From: Clostridia bacterium
GTDB lineage: Bacteria > Bacillota > Clostridia > Oscillospirales > Acutalibacteraceae
Direction: 5' to 3'
NCBI GenBank assembly: GCA_017517135.1
Contig: JAFXAK010000018.1
Span: 1-63,684, forward strand
DNA length: 63,684 nucleotides
In this document: positions 48,031 to 55,183 of the stretch, in pieces
How positions within the stretch are numbered: position 1 is the stretch's first letter
Layout of the letters: the number at the start of each line of letters is the position of its first letter
The notes under the pieces: model-generated
Told to the model about the DNA's origin: nothing
What the model saw: only the letters and a program-made list of their open reading frames with translations
Databases searched by the model: none
Made by a program: the position numbers and the translations under genes

Positions 48031-49002
48031 GTGGGCCATATTAAGTTCGTTTCATTCAACCAATTGCCGTTATATGCAGATGATTTTTCATTTCGTTTTT
48101 TTGATGACATAAAAAAGAACGATGCTATTGTGGTATTTAACCCGGCAGATGCACTTATTATTTCACCCGTGCTTTTACGCTCCAGACATTCTTTGGAAGA
48201 ACATATTGAGCATATCAACAGCAACAACATAAAAAAAGCAATCGTTGTTGCAGAAAATATTGAGTTTTTGAAACAATGTCCCAGTTTAGAATATCTGAAG
48301 ATTTTTCCTGCTATAAGTGCTAATGAATTTGATTATTCACCGCTTTATGAGATGCCGAACATAAAATGCTTGCACTGCGAAACAATGTATGGGGAAGATG
48401 AAGAAAAGATAACAACTATTGATTACAGCCGTTTTCCCGGTTTGAAAAGGCTTGGTATAAAAGGCGGAAAAGGACACCTTAATGTTCATACTGCAAAAGA
48501 GGTTGTATCTTTATTTTTCGATTTCGGCTTTCCAAATGCAAAAACATTGACCGGTTTTATTCCCGAAGGCAAACTTAAAAATATTTCGATAAACCAGTCG
48601 CCCATACAATCTCTTGATGGAATTGAAGCGGCTTTACAGCTGTGTAAATTGGAGTTATCGTATAATCGCAGACTGACAGATATTTCAGCATTACGCCATT
48701 TGAGTGAAACATTGCGTTATCTTGAGATAGATACTTGCGGAAAAATTTGTGATTTTTCAGTACTGAAAGAGCTGCATAATCTGGAATTTTTAACTCTGAA
48801 AGGATCAAATGTGATTCAGGATCTGTCTTTCCTGAATAAAATGCCAAATCTGAAAAACTTTCACTTAACAATGAATGTAGAAAACGGTGATTTGAGTTTG
48901 TGCGAACAATTACCGTATGTCAGAATCAAAAATCGTAAACACTATTCACACAAAGATAGCGAATTACCCAAAAATTATACTGCCCCCGATGATATTATTT
49001 AA
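48031..49002 (+). CDS. leucine-rich-repeat-like protein B
   Basis: About 323 residues. It shares its layout and several segments with protein A: EFDYSPLYEMPNI (A: EFDYSPLYKLKKI), LDGIEAALQLCKLELSYNRR, and the end HKDSELPKNY (A: LKDKDLPKKI). The start is uncertain: the GTG at 48031 touches AAGGAG with no spacer, which is too close for normal initiation, so a non-ATG codon slightly downstream or loss of the true start during repeat insertion should be considered. Cytoplasmic and of unknown role. Confidence 0.7.
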   Translation: MGHIKFVSFNQLPLYADDFSFRFFDDIKKNDAIVVFNPADALIISPVLLRSRHSLEEHIEHINSNNIKKAIVVAENIEFLKQCPSLEYLKIFPAISANEFDYSPLYEMPNIKCLHCETMYGEDEEKITTIDYSRFPGLKRLGIKGGKGHLNVHTAKEVVSLFFDFGFPNAKTLTGFIPEGKLKNISINQSPIQSLDGIEAALQLCKLELSYNRRLTDISALRHLSETLRYLEIDTCGKICDFSVLKELHNLEFLTLKGSNVIQDLSFLNKMPNLKNFHLTMNVENGDLSLCEQLPYVRIKNRKHYSHKDSELPKNYTAPDDII

Positions 49003-49090
49003 GTCGAATTAAATAAGACATTATACGGACTATTGTATTATTCCTCTTGACAAGACAGTAATTTAATAAAATATATAGGAGGTATGCACA

Positions 49091-49666
49091 TTGATTTTTT
49101 TAGAGAAAATAAATCACCTTATCAAATCCTATAACAGCAATATGTATAAGCCGATGGATGAAGCTGTCTTATATGGTTTATATGATAAAACACCGCCGCT
49201 TGCCGAGCATATTATTTTCAATCCTATGCCGGCAGATGTTATGCAGAATATGGTAAATAATTATAAAAGAACCTTTCCCGAACAGTTACTTACTATATAT
49301 CGGGCTATGAACGGAGCTAATTTATTCTGGTCAACATGCCTGATTCGTGACATAAAAATTCCTATGAGTTATTTTTCAATCTACGCAATCCCCCTGACCT
49401 ATGACAGAAGACATATCGAACCTTTTAATATCAGCATAGAAGACCTTAACCGACCGAAAAATACCCCCGATAGCTGGTTAAAATTCGGATCTTTCTATAA
49501 ACCGAAAAATTTTTCAGACAGATTTGATTTATTTGTTGACACAGACAACGGCTGTGTTTTTTCCGTAGACCATGATGCAGAAAAATGTGACACCATTGAA
49601 AGTTGGAATACTGTTGATGAATGTTTGTGTTATATCTTTGATTTGTTAAATGAAGCTGAATTGTGA
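49091..49666 (+). CDS. SMI1/KNR4 (SUKH)-like protein, possible immunity protein
   Basis: 191 residues from a TTG start eight bases after a perfect AGGAGG. The middle reads YKRTFPEQLLTIYRAMNGAN, then FSIYAIPL, WLKFGSF, DLFVDTDNGCVFSV and SWNTVDECLCYIFDLL. This order (acidic helix with FP..L...Y...NG, Ile-Tyr turn, GCV strand, late helix) matches the SUKH superfamily, many of which neutralise contact-dependent or polymorphic toxins. No toxin gene is adjacent; the two LRR-like genes upstream are the only context. Confidence 0.65.
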   Translation: MIFLEKINHLIKSYNSNMYKPMDEAVLYGLYDKTPPLAEHIIFNPMPADVMQNMVNNYKRTFPEQLLTIYRAMNGANLFWSTCLIRDIKIPMSYFSIYAIPLTYDRRHIEPFNISIEDLNRPKNTPDSWLKFGSFYKPKNFSDRFDLFVDTDNGCVFSVDHDAEKCDTIESWNTVDECLCYIFDLLNEAEL

Positions 49667-49699
49667 ATGGTTTTATAAAACAATCAATGGTTTATAAAA

Positions 49700-49781
49700 A
49701 GTCAGAACACTCCTCATACAGTACGCTGAGGGCAGCGTACCCTGCCTGACGAAGACGAAAATTCTCTGCGAAATCCTGACT
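49700..49781 (+). other. candidate structured RNA between the SUKH-like gene and the ferredoxin reductase
   Basis: The 180-bp gap holds no gene. AGTCAG (49700-49705) can pair with CTGACT near 49776-49781, enclosing a perfect 8-bp hairpin GTACGCTG-AGGG-CAGCGTAC at 49721-49740. The segment is more GC-rich than its flanks and is followed on the + strand by a terminator at 49807. This may be a small RNA or a degenerate mobile repeat. Confidence 0.3.
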
Positions 49782-49806
49782 ATACTTATCATAACCAAAA
49801 TTAAAA

Positions 49807-49842
49807 ACTGCCGAAGCTACTTTGGTTTGTAGCTTCGGCAGT
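49807..49842. terminator. bidirectional terminator next to the ferredoxin reductase gene
   Basis: A perfect 14-bp stem (49807-49820 with 49829-49842) with a T run on both strands. It ends the - strand reductase operon and can stop + strand transcripts. Confidence 0.9.
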
Positions 49843-49849
49843 GCTTTTT

Positions 49850-51052
49850 TTATTTCGCAACGGGGATGTTGATTTCAAGGTCTGTCAGGGGGAAGGAGCA
49901 GCAGGGGTGGAAGCAGTTGAATTTGTAGTCTGCAAGTCTGCGGTATTCGAGGTGCTTCGGTACATAAACCTCACCTGAAATCAGATGTGAATGACAAAAT
50001 CCGCACTCACCGCTTCTGCAACGGGCAGGAACGGGAATCCCGCTTTGTTCGAGAATCTGCATAACAGAATCTGATGATTTACCCTTTATGATATATGTTT
50101 TATCCTGTACTGTTACTGTAATTTTAACCGTTTCGGGAACATCTGACGGGTAGTCCTCCTGTGTTGACGGATTATGGAACTCACCGAAAAGCTCGTGACG
50201 GACATATTTCTTTTCAAGTCCTAACTTTTCAATTTCCTTGTCAACAAAGGCATACATCTGCTGTGAGCCGCAGATAAATACCGAATAAGGCTCATTTTCG
50301 GGAGCGTATTTCTTTATAAGCTCGGCTGTAATAAAGCCTTTTTCCATATTCTTGCTTACTTTTTTCTCGTCACTCAGCACATGAACAACCTTGATTTTAT
50401 CACAGCTCTTTTGGAGTTCTTCAAGTTCATCCTTAAAGAGAATACTGTTCTTATCACGGCTGCCGTAAAGCAAGGTCATTTCAAAGTCCTCGTCACCGTC
50501 ATTAATTGCGTTTGCCATTGAAAGGAAGGGAGTGATGCCGCTGCCGCCTGCAATACAGATAACCTTTTTTGCATCTCTTAAGGGCTGATATTCAAAATTA
50601 CCCGCAGGAGCAGAGGCTGTAACACAAGTTCCTACTGTCCAGTTATCAAAAATATAGCTTGATACAAGACCGCCCTCTACCCTTCTTATTGTGAGCATAT
50701 ATTTTCCGTTGAGTGAATCCTTGGGAGAAGAAGAAATTGAATATGCTCTTGAAACCGGCATACCGTTTATTGTTTCAAAGATACTGAGATACTTTCCTGC
50801 TCCGAAATATGTAAGAGCTTTTGTTCCCTTTTCGGTGTCGGGAACAAGCACAAAGCTTTTACAGTCCTCAGTCTGTTCAATAATTTCTGCTACCTTAAGA
50901 TACTGCTTCTTGGGATGCAGTGCCTTTGCAAGTGCTGTTGCACTATCCTCAACATTCGGGAGCTTTGCCTCTGCATTGTTAAATCTTTTTTGTCTGCCTG
51001 CAAGTAAAGCAACGAACTTACTTGCTTTTAATTCTTTTAATGAGCCTGACAT
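49850..51052 (-). CDS. flavin reductase with NAD and plant-type 2Fe-2S ferredoxin domains
   Basis: 400 residues. After about 55 N-terminal residues of unknown role come an FAD-binding barrel with SRAYSISSSP near 113, an NAD(P) domain with CIAGGSGITPF near 172 and CGSQQMYAF near 268, and a C-terminal 2Fe-2S domain with CRSGECGFC near 346 and a fourth Cys in FHPCC. This order is that of Hcr-like and phenol-hydroxylase-type reductases, which pass electrons from NAD(P)H to a partner. Its start follows the stop of the flavoprotein at 51054 by one base, so that enzyme is the natural partner. Confidence 0.9.
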   Translation of the reverse strand: MSGSLKELKASKFVALLAGRQKRFNNAEAKLPNVEDSATALAKALHPKKQYLKVAEIIEQTEDCKSFVLVPDTEKGTKALTYFGAGKYLSIFETINGMPVSRAYSISSSPKDSLNGKYMLTIRRVEGGLVSSYIFDNWTVGTCVTASAPAGNFEYQPLRDAKKVICIAGGSGITPFLSMANAINDGDEDFEMTLLYGSRDKNSILFKDELEELQKSCDKIKVVHVLSDEKKVSKNMEKGFITAELIKKYAPENEPYSVFICGSQQMYAFVDKEIEKLGLEKKYVRHELFGEFHNPSTQEDYPSDVPETVKITVTVQDKTYIIKGKSSDSVMQILEQSGIPVPARCRSGECGFCHSHLISGEVYVPKHLEYRRLADYKFNCFHPCCSFPLTDLEINIPVAK

Positions 51053-51053
51053 C

Positions 51054-52607
51054 TTATTTACCCTCCTTCAATGCCTTAACAACCAAACCACCGGCTTTTT
51101 CACCTGTATAATATGCACAGCCGTAGCCGTCACCACGCTCCTGAGTTGCACCGCAGAAGAAGAAATTATCAAACGGCTGATCATTCAGATACTGTGCGGT
51201 ACGGGGAATAAGGCTGTCCCACATATCAAGTCTGTAGCCGTAGGGGGTACCCAAGGGAGTGTTGAGATATCTTGCAAACGTGGGAGGAAGAGCAACTTCT
51301 ATTTCTTCAATATAGGGGGTAATTGAGATATTGAGAGCCTTTTCGCAGGTTTCAATCATATCCTTTGCGACCTTATTTTTGAACTTCTTATAATCCTCGG
51401 GCTTAATGTCCTTCATAACATCCCCGAAGGTCATTGTTGTAAGGAAAAGCTGACTTGTGCCCTCGGGAGTACAATCGGGGATAATTTCATTAAGGCAGTT
51501 TATGATACAATATCCGCTGAAAAAGCCGTTACAAGCCTCATACTGCTTATCTGAATCTGAGTCGGGAGCAATAAATACGGAATAGTCTGTTATGCCGAGC
51601 TCTTCCTTTGTTTTGTTCATGCCGAGATATACTGTGGTAAGAGTTGCGGCTGTTTCACGGGCGTTGAGCATTTTAAGCTGCTTTTCGGGAACATCCTTTT
51701 TATCAAACAATTCACCGAAAACCTTATAGGGATAGGAATTGCAGATAAAGTATTTACCGTAAACCTCTTTTTCTCCGTTGATAACAACACCTGCAGGCTT
51801 GCCGTCTTTAACGATAAACTTTGTTACCTCAGAATTATACCATATATCGCCGTCGTTATCTCTGATAACCTTATCGAGTGCAAGGCTCATTTCGTGGCTT
51901 CTCTTATCAGGGATACCCGTTCCGCTGCTAACATAAGCATGAAGCACAGTCATATAATAAAGGAAGTCAAAGCGTGATGCGGGTGAACCCATATAGCACC
52001 AATAGGTATTAAAAATATCCTGTGCTTTTTTGGGCATACCGAGTGCATCAAGACCTTCAGTAATATTATGTGCTGCCATTCGCAGAGCATCAGGCAGATA
52101 TTTAAGAACAGAGGGAATATTTTTGGGATTGTCAAGACTGTCAAAAATCTGAAACAAATTAGCAGACAGCTCAAATGCTTTTATACAGCTTTCATATGAG
52201 CCCGGAACCAATTCATCCAATTTTCTTGCGAAAGCTTCAAAGCCTACGGGCATACGGGCATCAACAGTGACATTTACACCGTTTTCATTTATAAATGCAT
52301 CCTTATCTCCATCTTTAGCGGGAACTATAAGACGGAAGGTAGAATTATGCTTATGCCATGTTACATCCGCATCAAAGCGATTGAACATAAGATCAACAGC
52401 ACCGGGATCACCATCAGAGCCTATTCCTGCCAGCTCGTGAAGTGACGGTTCAAATTCGAACCTGCCTCGAACAAAAGACGAAGCAGAACCGCCGGGAATG
52501 TTGTGACGCTCAAGAAGCAAGGTTGAAAGTCCTGCTTTTGCACAGGTCGCAGCCGCAGCAAGACCGCCGTTTCCTGCACCGATTACGATTACATCATATT
52601 TTTTCAT
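51054..52607 (-). CDS. CrtI/phytoene-desaturase-like FAD-dependent oxidoreductase
   Basis: 517 residues from the ATG at 52607 (TTGGAGGAAAA upstream). The N-terminal dinucleotide fold VIVIGAGNGGLAAAA and ERHNIPGGSASSF are typical of the phytoene desaturase/retinol saturase family, and the C-terminal FAD segment FFCGATQERGDGYGCAYYTG closes the fold. These enzymes desaturate, isomerise or saturate polyenes and other lipids. No carotenoid synthesis genes are present, so the substrate is unknown. Co-transcription with a 2Fe-2S reductase implies that electrons are supplied for a reduction. Confidence 0.88.
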   Translation of the reverse strand: MKKYDVIVIGAGNGGLAAAATCAKAGLSTLLLERHNIPGGSASSFVRGRFEFEPSLHELAGIGSDGDPGAVDLMFNRFDADVTWHKHNSTFRLIVPAKDGDKDAFINENGVNVTVDARMPVGFEAFARKLDELVPGSYESCIKAFELSANLFQIFDSLDNPKNIPSVLKYLPDALRMAAHNITEGLDALGMPKKAQDIFNTYWCYMGSPASRFDFLYYMTVLHAYVSSGTGIPDKRSHEMSLALDKVIRDNDGDIWYNSEVTKFIVKDGKPAGVVINGEKEVYGKYFICNSYPYKVFGELFDKKDVPEKQLKMLNARETAATLTTVYLGMNKTKEELGITDYSVFIAPDSDSDKQYEACNGFFSGYCIINCLNEIIPDCTPEGTSQLFLTTMTFGDVMKDIKPEDYKKFKNKVAKDMIETCEKALNISITPYIEEIEVALPPTFARYLNTPLGTPYGYRLDMWDSLIPRTAQYLNDQPFDNFFFCGATQERGDGYGCAYYTGEKAGGLVVKALKEGK

Positions 52608-52651
52608 TTTTTCCTCCAAATTACTATATTGAATAAAATTGACATATTTAT

Positions 52652-52680
52652 ATTATATCAAAGCATTGCAACATTTACAA
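52652..52680 (-). promoter_or_regulatory. promoter of the flavoprotein-reductase operon
   Basis: On the minus strand TTGTAA (52680-52675), 17 bp, TATAAT (52657-52652). Its -35 box overlaps the -35 box of the divergent DUF2804 promoter. Confidence 0.65.
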
Positions 52681-52702
52681 CTGATATTTTTTATGTTACA
52701 AT
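52674..52702 (+). promoter_or_regulatory. promoter of the DUF2804 gene
   Basis: TTTACA at 52674-52679 and TACAAT at 52697-52702, 17-bp spacer. The -35 hexamer shares bases 52675-52679 with the opposing promoter. Confidence 0.65.
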
Positions 52703-52724
52703 ACAATAAAAGCGAGGAATGAAA

Positions 52725-53819
52725 ATGAATAATGAACTGAAAAAAACATATAAACCCTTTTATGAATGGAAAAGTAAATCTTTACAGAGAGAATATACCG
52801 AGCCTACTCCCCTGCTGAATGCCGACGGCACTCTCAATGCAAAGGGCTGGGCAAGGAAAAATGTTTTTGAATACGACAGAAAGCTTGTAAAAAAAGAACG
52901 GCTTATAAGCCGTAAGGAATGGGACTATTACACGGTAACAGACGGCAAAAAGCAGCTGCTTATAAGCTTTGCAAATGTGGGAATAGGCGGTTTTATGGGC
53001 TGCAGGCTTGTTGATCTTGAAACAGGTGTAACAGATGCGGATGCTTCTACCATTTTTGCAGGCGATAAATTTGTCCCCTTAAAAAGAATAGACTGTCCCG
53101 GCAGATTCAGCGGAAAAACTCGCACCACGGAATTTGATTTTCACACAAAAGAAAACTGCAGAACTGTATATTTCAAAAAAATGCACAAGGGAAAATTACT
53201 CGAATGTACACTCGAAATGGATATCCCCGACTGTCTTGAAAACATAACAACCGTTCTCCCCTTTGAGAATAAGCCTACAATGTTTTTTATGACAACAAAA
53301 CAAAACTGTATGCCTGTCTCGGGTGTTCTTCGTTGGGGTGACTACACCTACAGCTTTTCCAAAGACACCGCATTCTGCTCGCTTGACTGGGGGAAGGTGA
53401 ACACCCCCAGAGAGCTTGTGTGGTACTGGGGCAGCGCGGCTGCTTACCTGCCCGATAAAAACGGCAATAAGCATATTTTCGGTTTTGAAATAACCTGGGC
53501 AATCGGCGATGAAAGCCACGCTACGGAAACCTGTATTTTCTACGACGGCAAGGTGCATAAAATCGGTGCAGTTGATGTTGAAAGCTTCCCCAAAGACCGA
53601 TTTATGGAGGAATGGAAATTCATCTCCGAGGACGGTCGCTTCAACCTTACAATGCGCCCAACCTTCGACAACAAAAGCGACCTGAACCTTAAAATTGCGC
53701 GTATGAACTGTCATCAGCTTTACGGAATATTCAACGGAGATGTAACTCTCGACGACGGCACGAAGCTCCCGATAAAAGACTTATTTGCATTCTGTGAATA
53801 TGTTGAGAATAAATGGTAA
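52725..53819 (+). CDS. DUF2804 domain protein
   Basis: 364 residues from the ATG at 52725 (GCGAGGAATG upstream), beta-rich, with the family order FYEWKSKSLQREY, WDYYTVTDG, NVGIGGFMG, LDWGKVNTPRELVWYWGSAA near 225 and a late DDGTKLPIKDLFAF. There is no signal peptide or membrane helix. The function of DUF2804 is not established; the fold looks like a lipid- or hydrophobe-binding beta barrel, which is inference. The promoter shared with the CrtI-like operon suggests a joint role. Confidence 0.8.
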   Translation: MNNELKKTYKPFYEWKSKSLQREYTEPTPLLNADGTLNAKGWARKNVFEYDRKLVKKERLISRKEWDYYTVTDGKKQLLISFANVGIGGFMGCRLVDLETGVTDADASTIFAGDKFVPLKRIDCPGRFSGKTRTTEFDFHTKENCRTVYFKKMHKGKLLECTLEMDIPDCLENITTVLPFENKPTMFFMTTKQNCMPVSGVLRWGDYTYSFSKDTAFCSLDWGKVNTPRELVWYWGSAAAYLPDKNGNKHIFGFEITWAIGDESHATETCIFYDGKVHKIGAVDVESFPKDRFMEEWKFISEDGRFNLTMRPTFDNKSDLNLKIARMNCHQLYGIFNGDVTLDDGTKLPIKDLFAFCEYVENKW

Positions 53820-53827
53820 ATAATATA

Positions 53828-53856
53828 TTGACATTCAGTGCGAATTGGTGTATACT
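53828..53856 (+). promoter_or_regulatory. tRNA-Leu promoter
   Basis: TTGACA at 53828-53833 and TATACT at 53851-53856 with a 17-bp spacer, 19 bp before the tRNA 5' end. Confidence 0.85.
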
Positions 53857-53874
53857 GATAAGCACTGAAAATAA

Positions 53875-53961
53875 GCCGATGTGGCGGAATAGGCAGACGC
53901 AAGGGACTTAAAATCCCTCGCTGGCAACAGCGTACCGGTTCAAGTCCGGTCATCGGCACCA
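53875..53961 (+). tRNA. tRNA-Leu (anticodon TAA)
   Basis: An 87-nt class II tRNA. The acceptor stem GCCGATG pairs with CATCGGC, the anticodon stem GGGA/TCCC encloses CTTAAAA with anticodon TAA, there is a long variable arm (CGCTGGCAACAGCG), a T arm with GGTTCAAGTCC, and an encoded ACCA end. It has its own promoter and terminator. Confidence 0.97.
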
Positions 53962-53965
53962 AAAA

Positions 53966-53997
53966 AAGAGACTTGTGTATACAGGTCTCTTTTTTTG
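53966..53997 (+). terminator. tRNA-Leu terminator
   Basis: An 11-bp stem (53966-53976 with 53981-53991, one wobble), tetraloop GTAT, then T run. It begins five bases after the CCA end. Confidence 0.9.
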
Positions 53998-54002
53998 TGT
54001 TT

Positions 54003-54176
54003 ATGTCCGCAGGACATACATCGTTACGAGCAAAGCGAGTACTTCATTTGACAGCCTGCTGTCAACTTCATTGTCCGTAAAGCGGACATAAAACGAAGTT
54101 GCCTTACGGCAAACGAAGTGGCTTTGCCAATGAAGTGTGCCTAAGGCACAACGAAGTACCCTTCGGGTAACGGAAT
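54003..54176. repeat. array of 8-nt direct repeats alternating with different perfect palindromes
   Basis: A repeated unit AACGAAGT (54092, 54112, 54150; AATGAAGT at 54129; degenerate AACGGAAT at 54169), or its reverse complement ACTTCATT (about 54041 and 54065) in the first half, separates short hairpins of differing sequence. The hairpins are ATGTCC-GCA-GGACAT, TAC-GA-GC-AAA-GC-GA-GTA, TGACAGC-CT-GCTGTCA, TGTCCG-TAAAG-CGGACA, TTGCC-TTAC-GGCAA, TGGC-TTT-GCCA, GTGCC-TAA-GGCAC and ACCC-TTC-GGGT. Structure is conserved while sequence is not. It fills most of the 330-bp gap between the tRNA-Leu and the next gene. No promoter, protein or CRISPR-like unique spacer explains it. Confidence 0.85.
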
Positions 54177-54293
54177 TGTTTCCGCAAATCCGCCATTATC
54201 ACCAATACTCAACAACATCCCTTATCCCTATTGCAAAACCTCGGCTTTAATGTTACAATTTCCTTATAACACTTTGCAAAAGGAGAAAAAACG

Positions 54294-55157
54294 ATGAATA
54301 AACTGACAGATACCTTTAAGCTTTATAACGGTGTGCGTGTGCCTTGTGTGGGGTACGGGACTTATCTTACTCCCGACGGGGATATTGCTAAAAATTCGGT
54401 AAAAGAGGCTCTGAAGGTCGGCTACAGGCATATTGATACTGCTTTTATATACGGCAACGAAAAGGCTGTCGGTGAGGGGCTCAGGGAATCGGGTATCGAC
54501 AGAAAAGAAATATTTGTCACAACCAAGCACTGGGTTACTATGCGAGGCTTTGAAAAAGCAAGTGAAGCCATTGATATTTCACTTAAAAATTTAGGACTTG
54601 ACTATCTTGACCTTTATCTTATCCATTGGCCTTGTGTTGAAAAGGTTTCTCCCGATTGGAAGGAAATTAATGCCTCCACATGGAGAGCATTTGAAGATGC
54701 ATACAAAAGCGGAAAAATCCGTGCTATAGGTGTTTCTAATTTTCAGAAAAAGCACTATGATGCATTGGCTGAACGCTGTGAAATCAAGCCTATGGTTAAT
54801 CAGATTGAATTTCATCCCGGCTACATACAGAGCGAAACAGTAGCATATTCACAGAAACAGGGTATGCTTGTTCAGGCTTTCAGCCCTCTCGGCTGCGGTG
54901 CAGTTCTCTCAGATAAAACATTAGAAGCAATCGCAAAGAAATATAACAAGAGTGCTGCACAGCTTTGTCTGAGATTTGTGTTGCAGTCAGGTCTTAATGT
55001 GCTTACAAAATCGGTTACCCCCTCAAGAATAATTGAAAATGCCGATATTTTTGATTTTGAGATAAATGCCGAGGATATGGCTGTTATTTCAGCTTTACCT
55101 GAGCTGGGTTTTACAGGCTGGCTTCCCGAAAATGCGCCTGCTGATGCATTAGCTTAA
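54294..55157 (+). CDS. aldo/keto reductase
   Basis: 287 residues of the AKR superfamily (AKR5-like). The catalytic tetrad is visible: Asp in RHIDTAFIYGNE near 49, Tyr in the same segment, Lys in VTTKHW near 80 and His in YLIHWPC near 111. GVSNFQKKHY near 147 and VNQIEFHPGY follow. It reduces aldehydes and ketones, including sugars, with NADPH in the cytoplasm. AAAGGAG precedes the ATG. It heads a run of four same-strand genes (MFS, GH20, MBL) that probably form one operon for a sugar or glycan. Confidence 0.92.
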   Translation: MNKLTDTFKLYNGVRVPCVGYGTYLTPDGDIAKNSVKEALKVGYRHIDTAFIYGNEKAVGEGLRESGIDRKEIFVTTKHWVTMRGFEKASEAIDISLKNLGLDYLDLYLIHWPCVEKVSPDWKEINASTWRAFEDAYKSGKIRAIGVSNFQKKHYDALAERCEIKPMVNQIEFHPGYIQSETVAYSQKQGMLVQAFSPLGCGAVLSDKTLEAIAKKYNKSAAQLCLRFVLQSGLNVLTKSVTPSRIIENADIFDFEINAEDMAVISALPELGFTGWLPENAPADALA

Positions 55158-55183
55158 CCAAATATCAAAAATGGGGAATGAAA

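Noticed and set aside
50691-51326. 211-residue open frame on the plus strand
   Set aside because: It spans the junction of two well-supported minus-strand genes and shows only mirrored codon bias.
53196-53714. 172-residue open frame on the minus strand
   Set aside because: Antisense to the DUF2804 gene; no start signal.
54003-54176. CRISPR array
   Set aside because: The direct repeat is only 8 nt and the intervening sequences are short palindromes, not unique spacers of about 30 nt. No cas gene is in the window.
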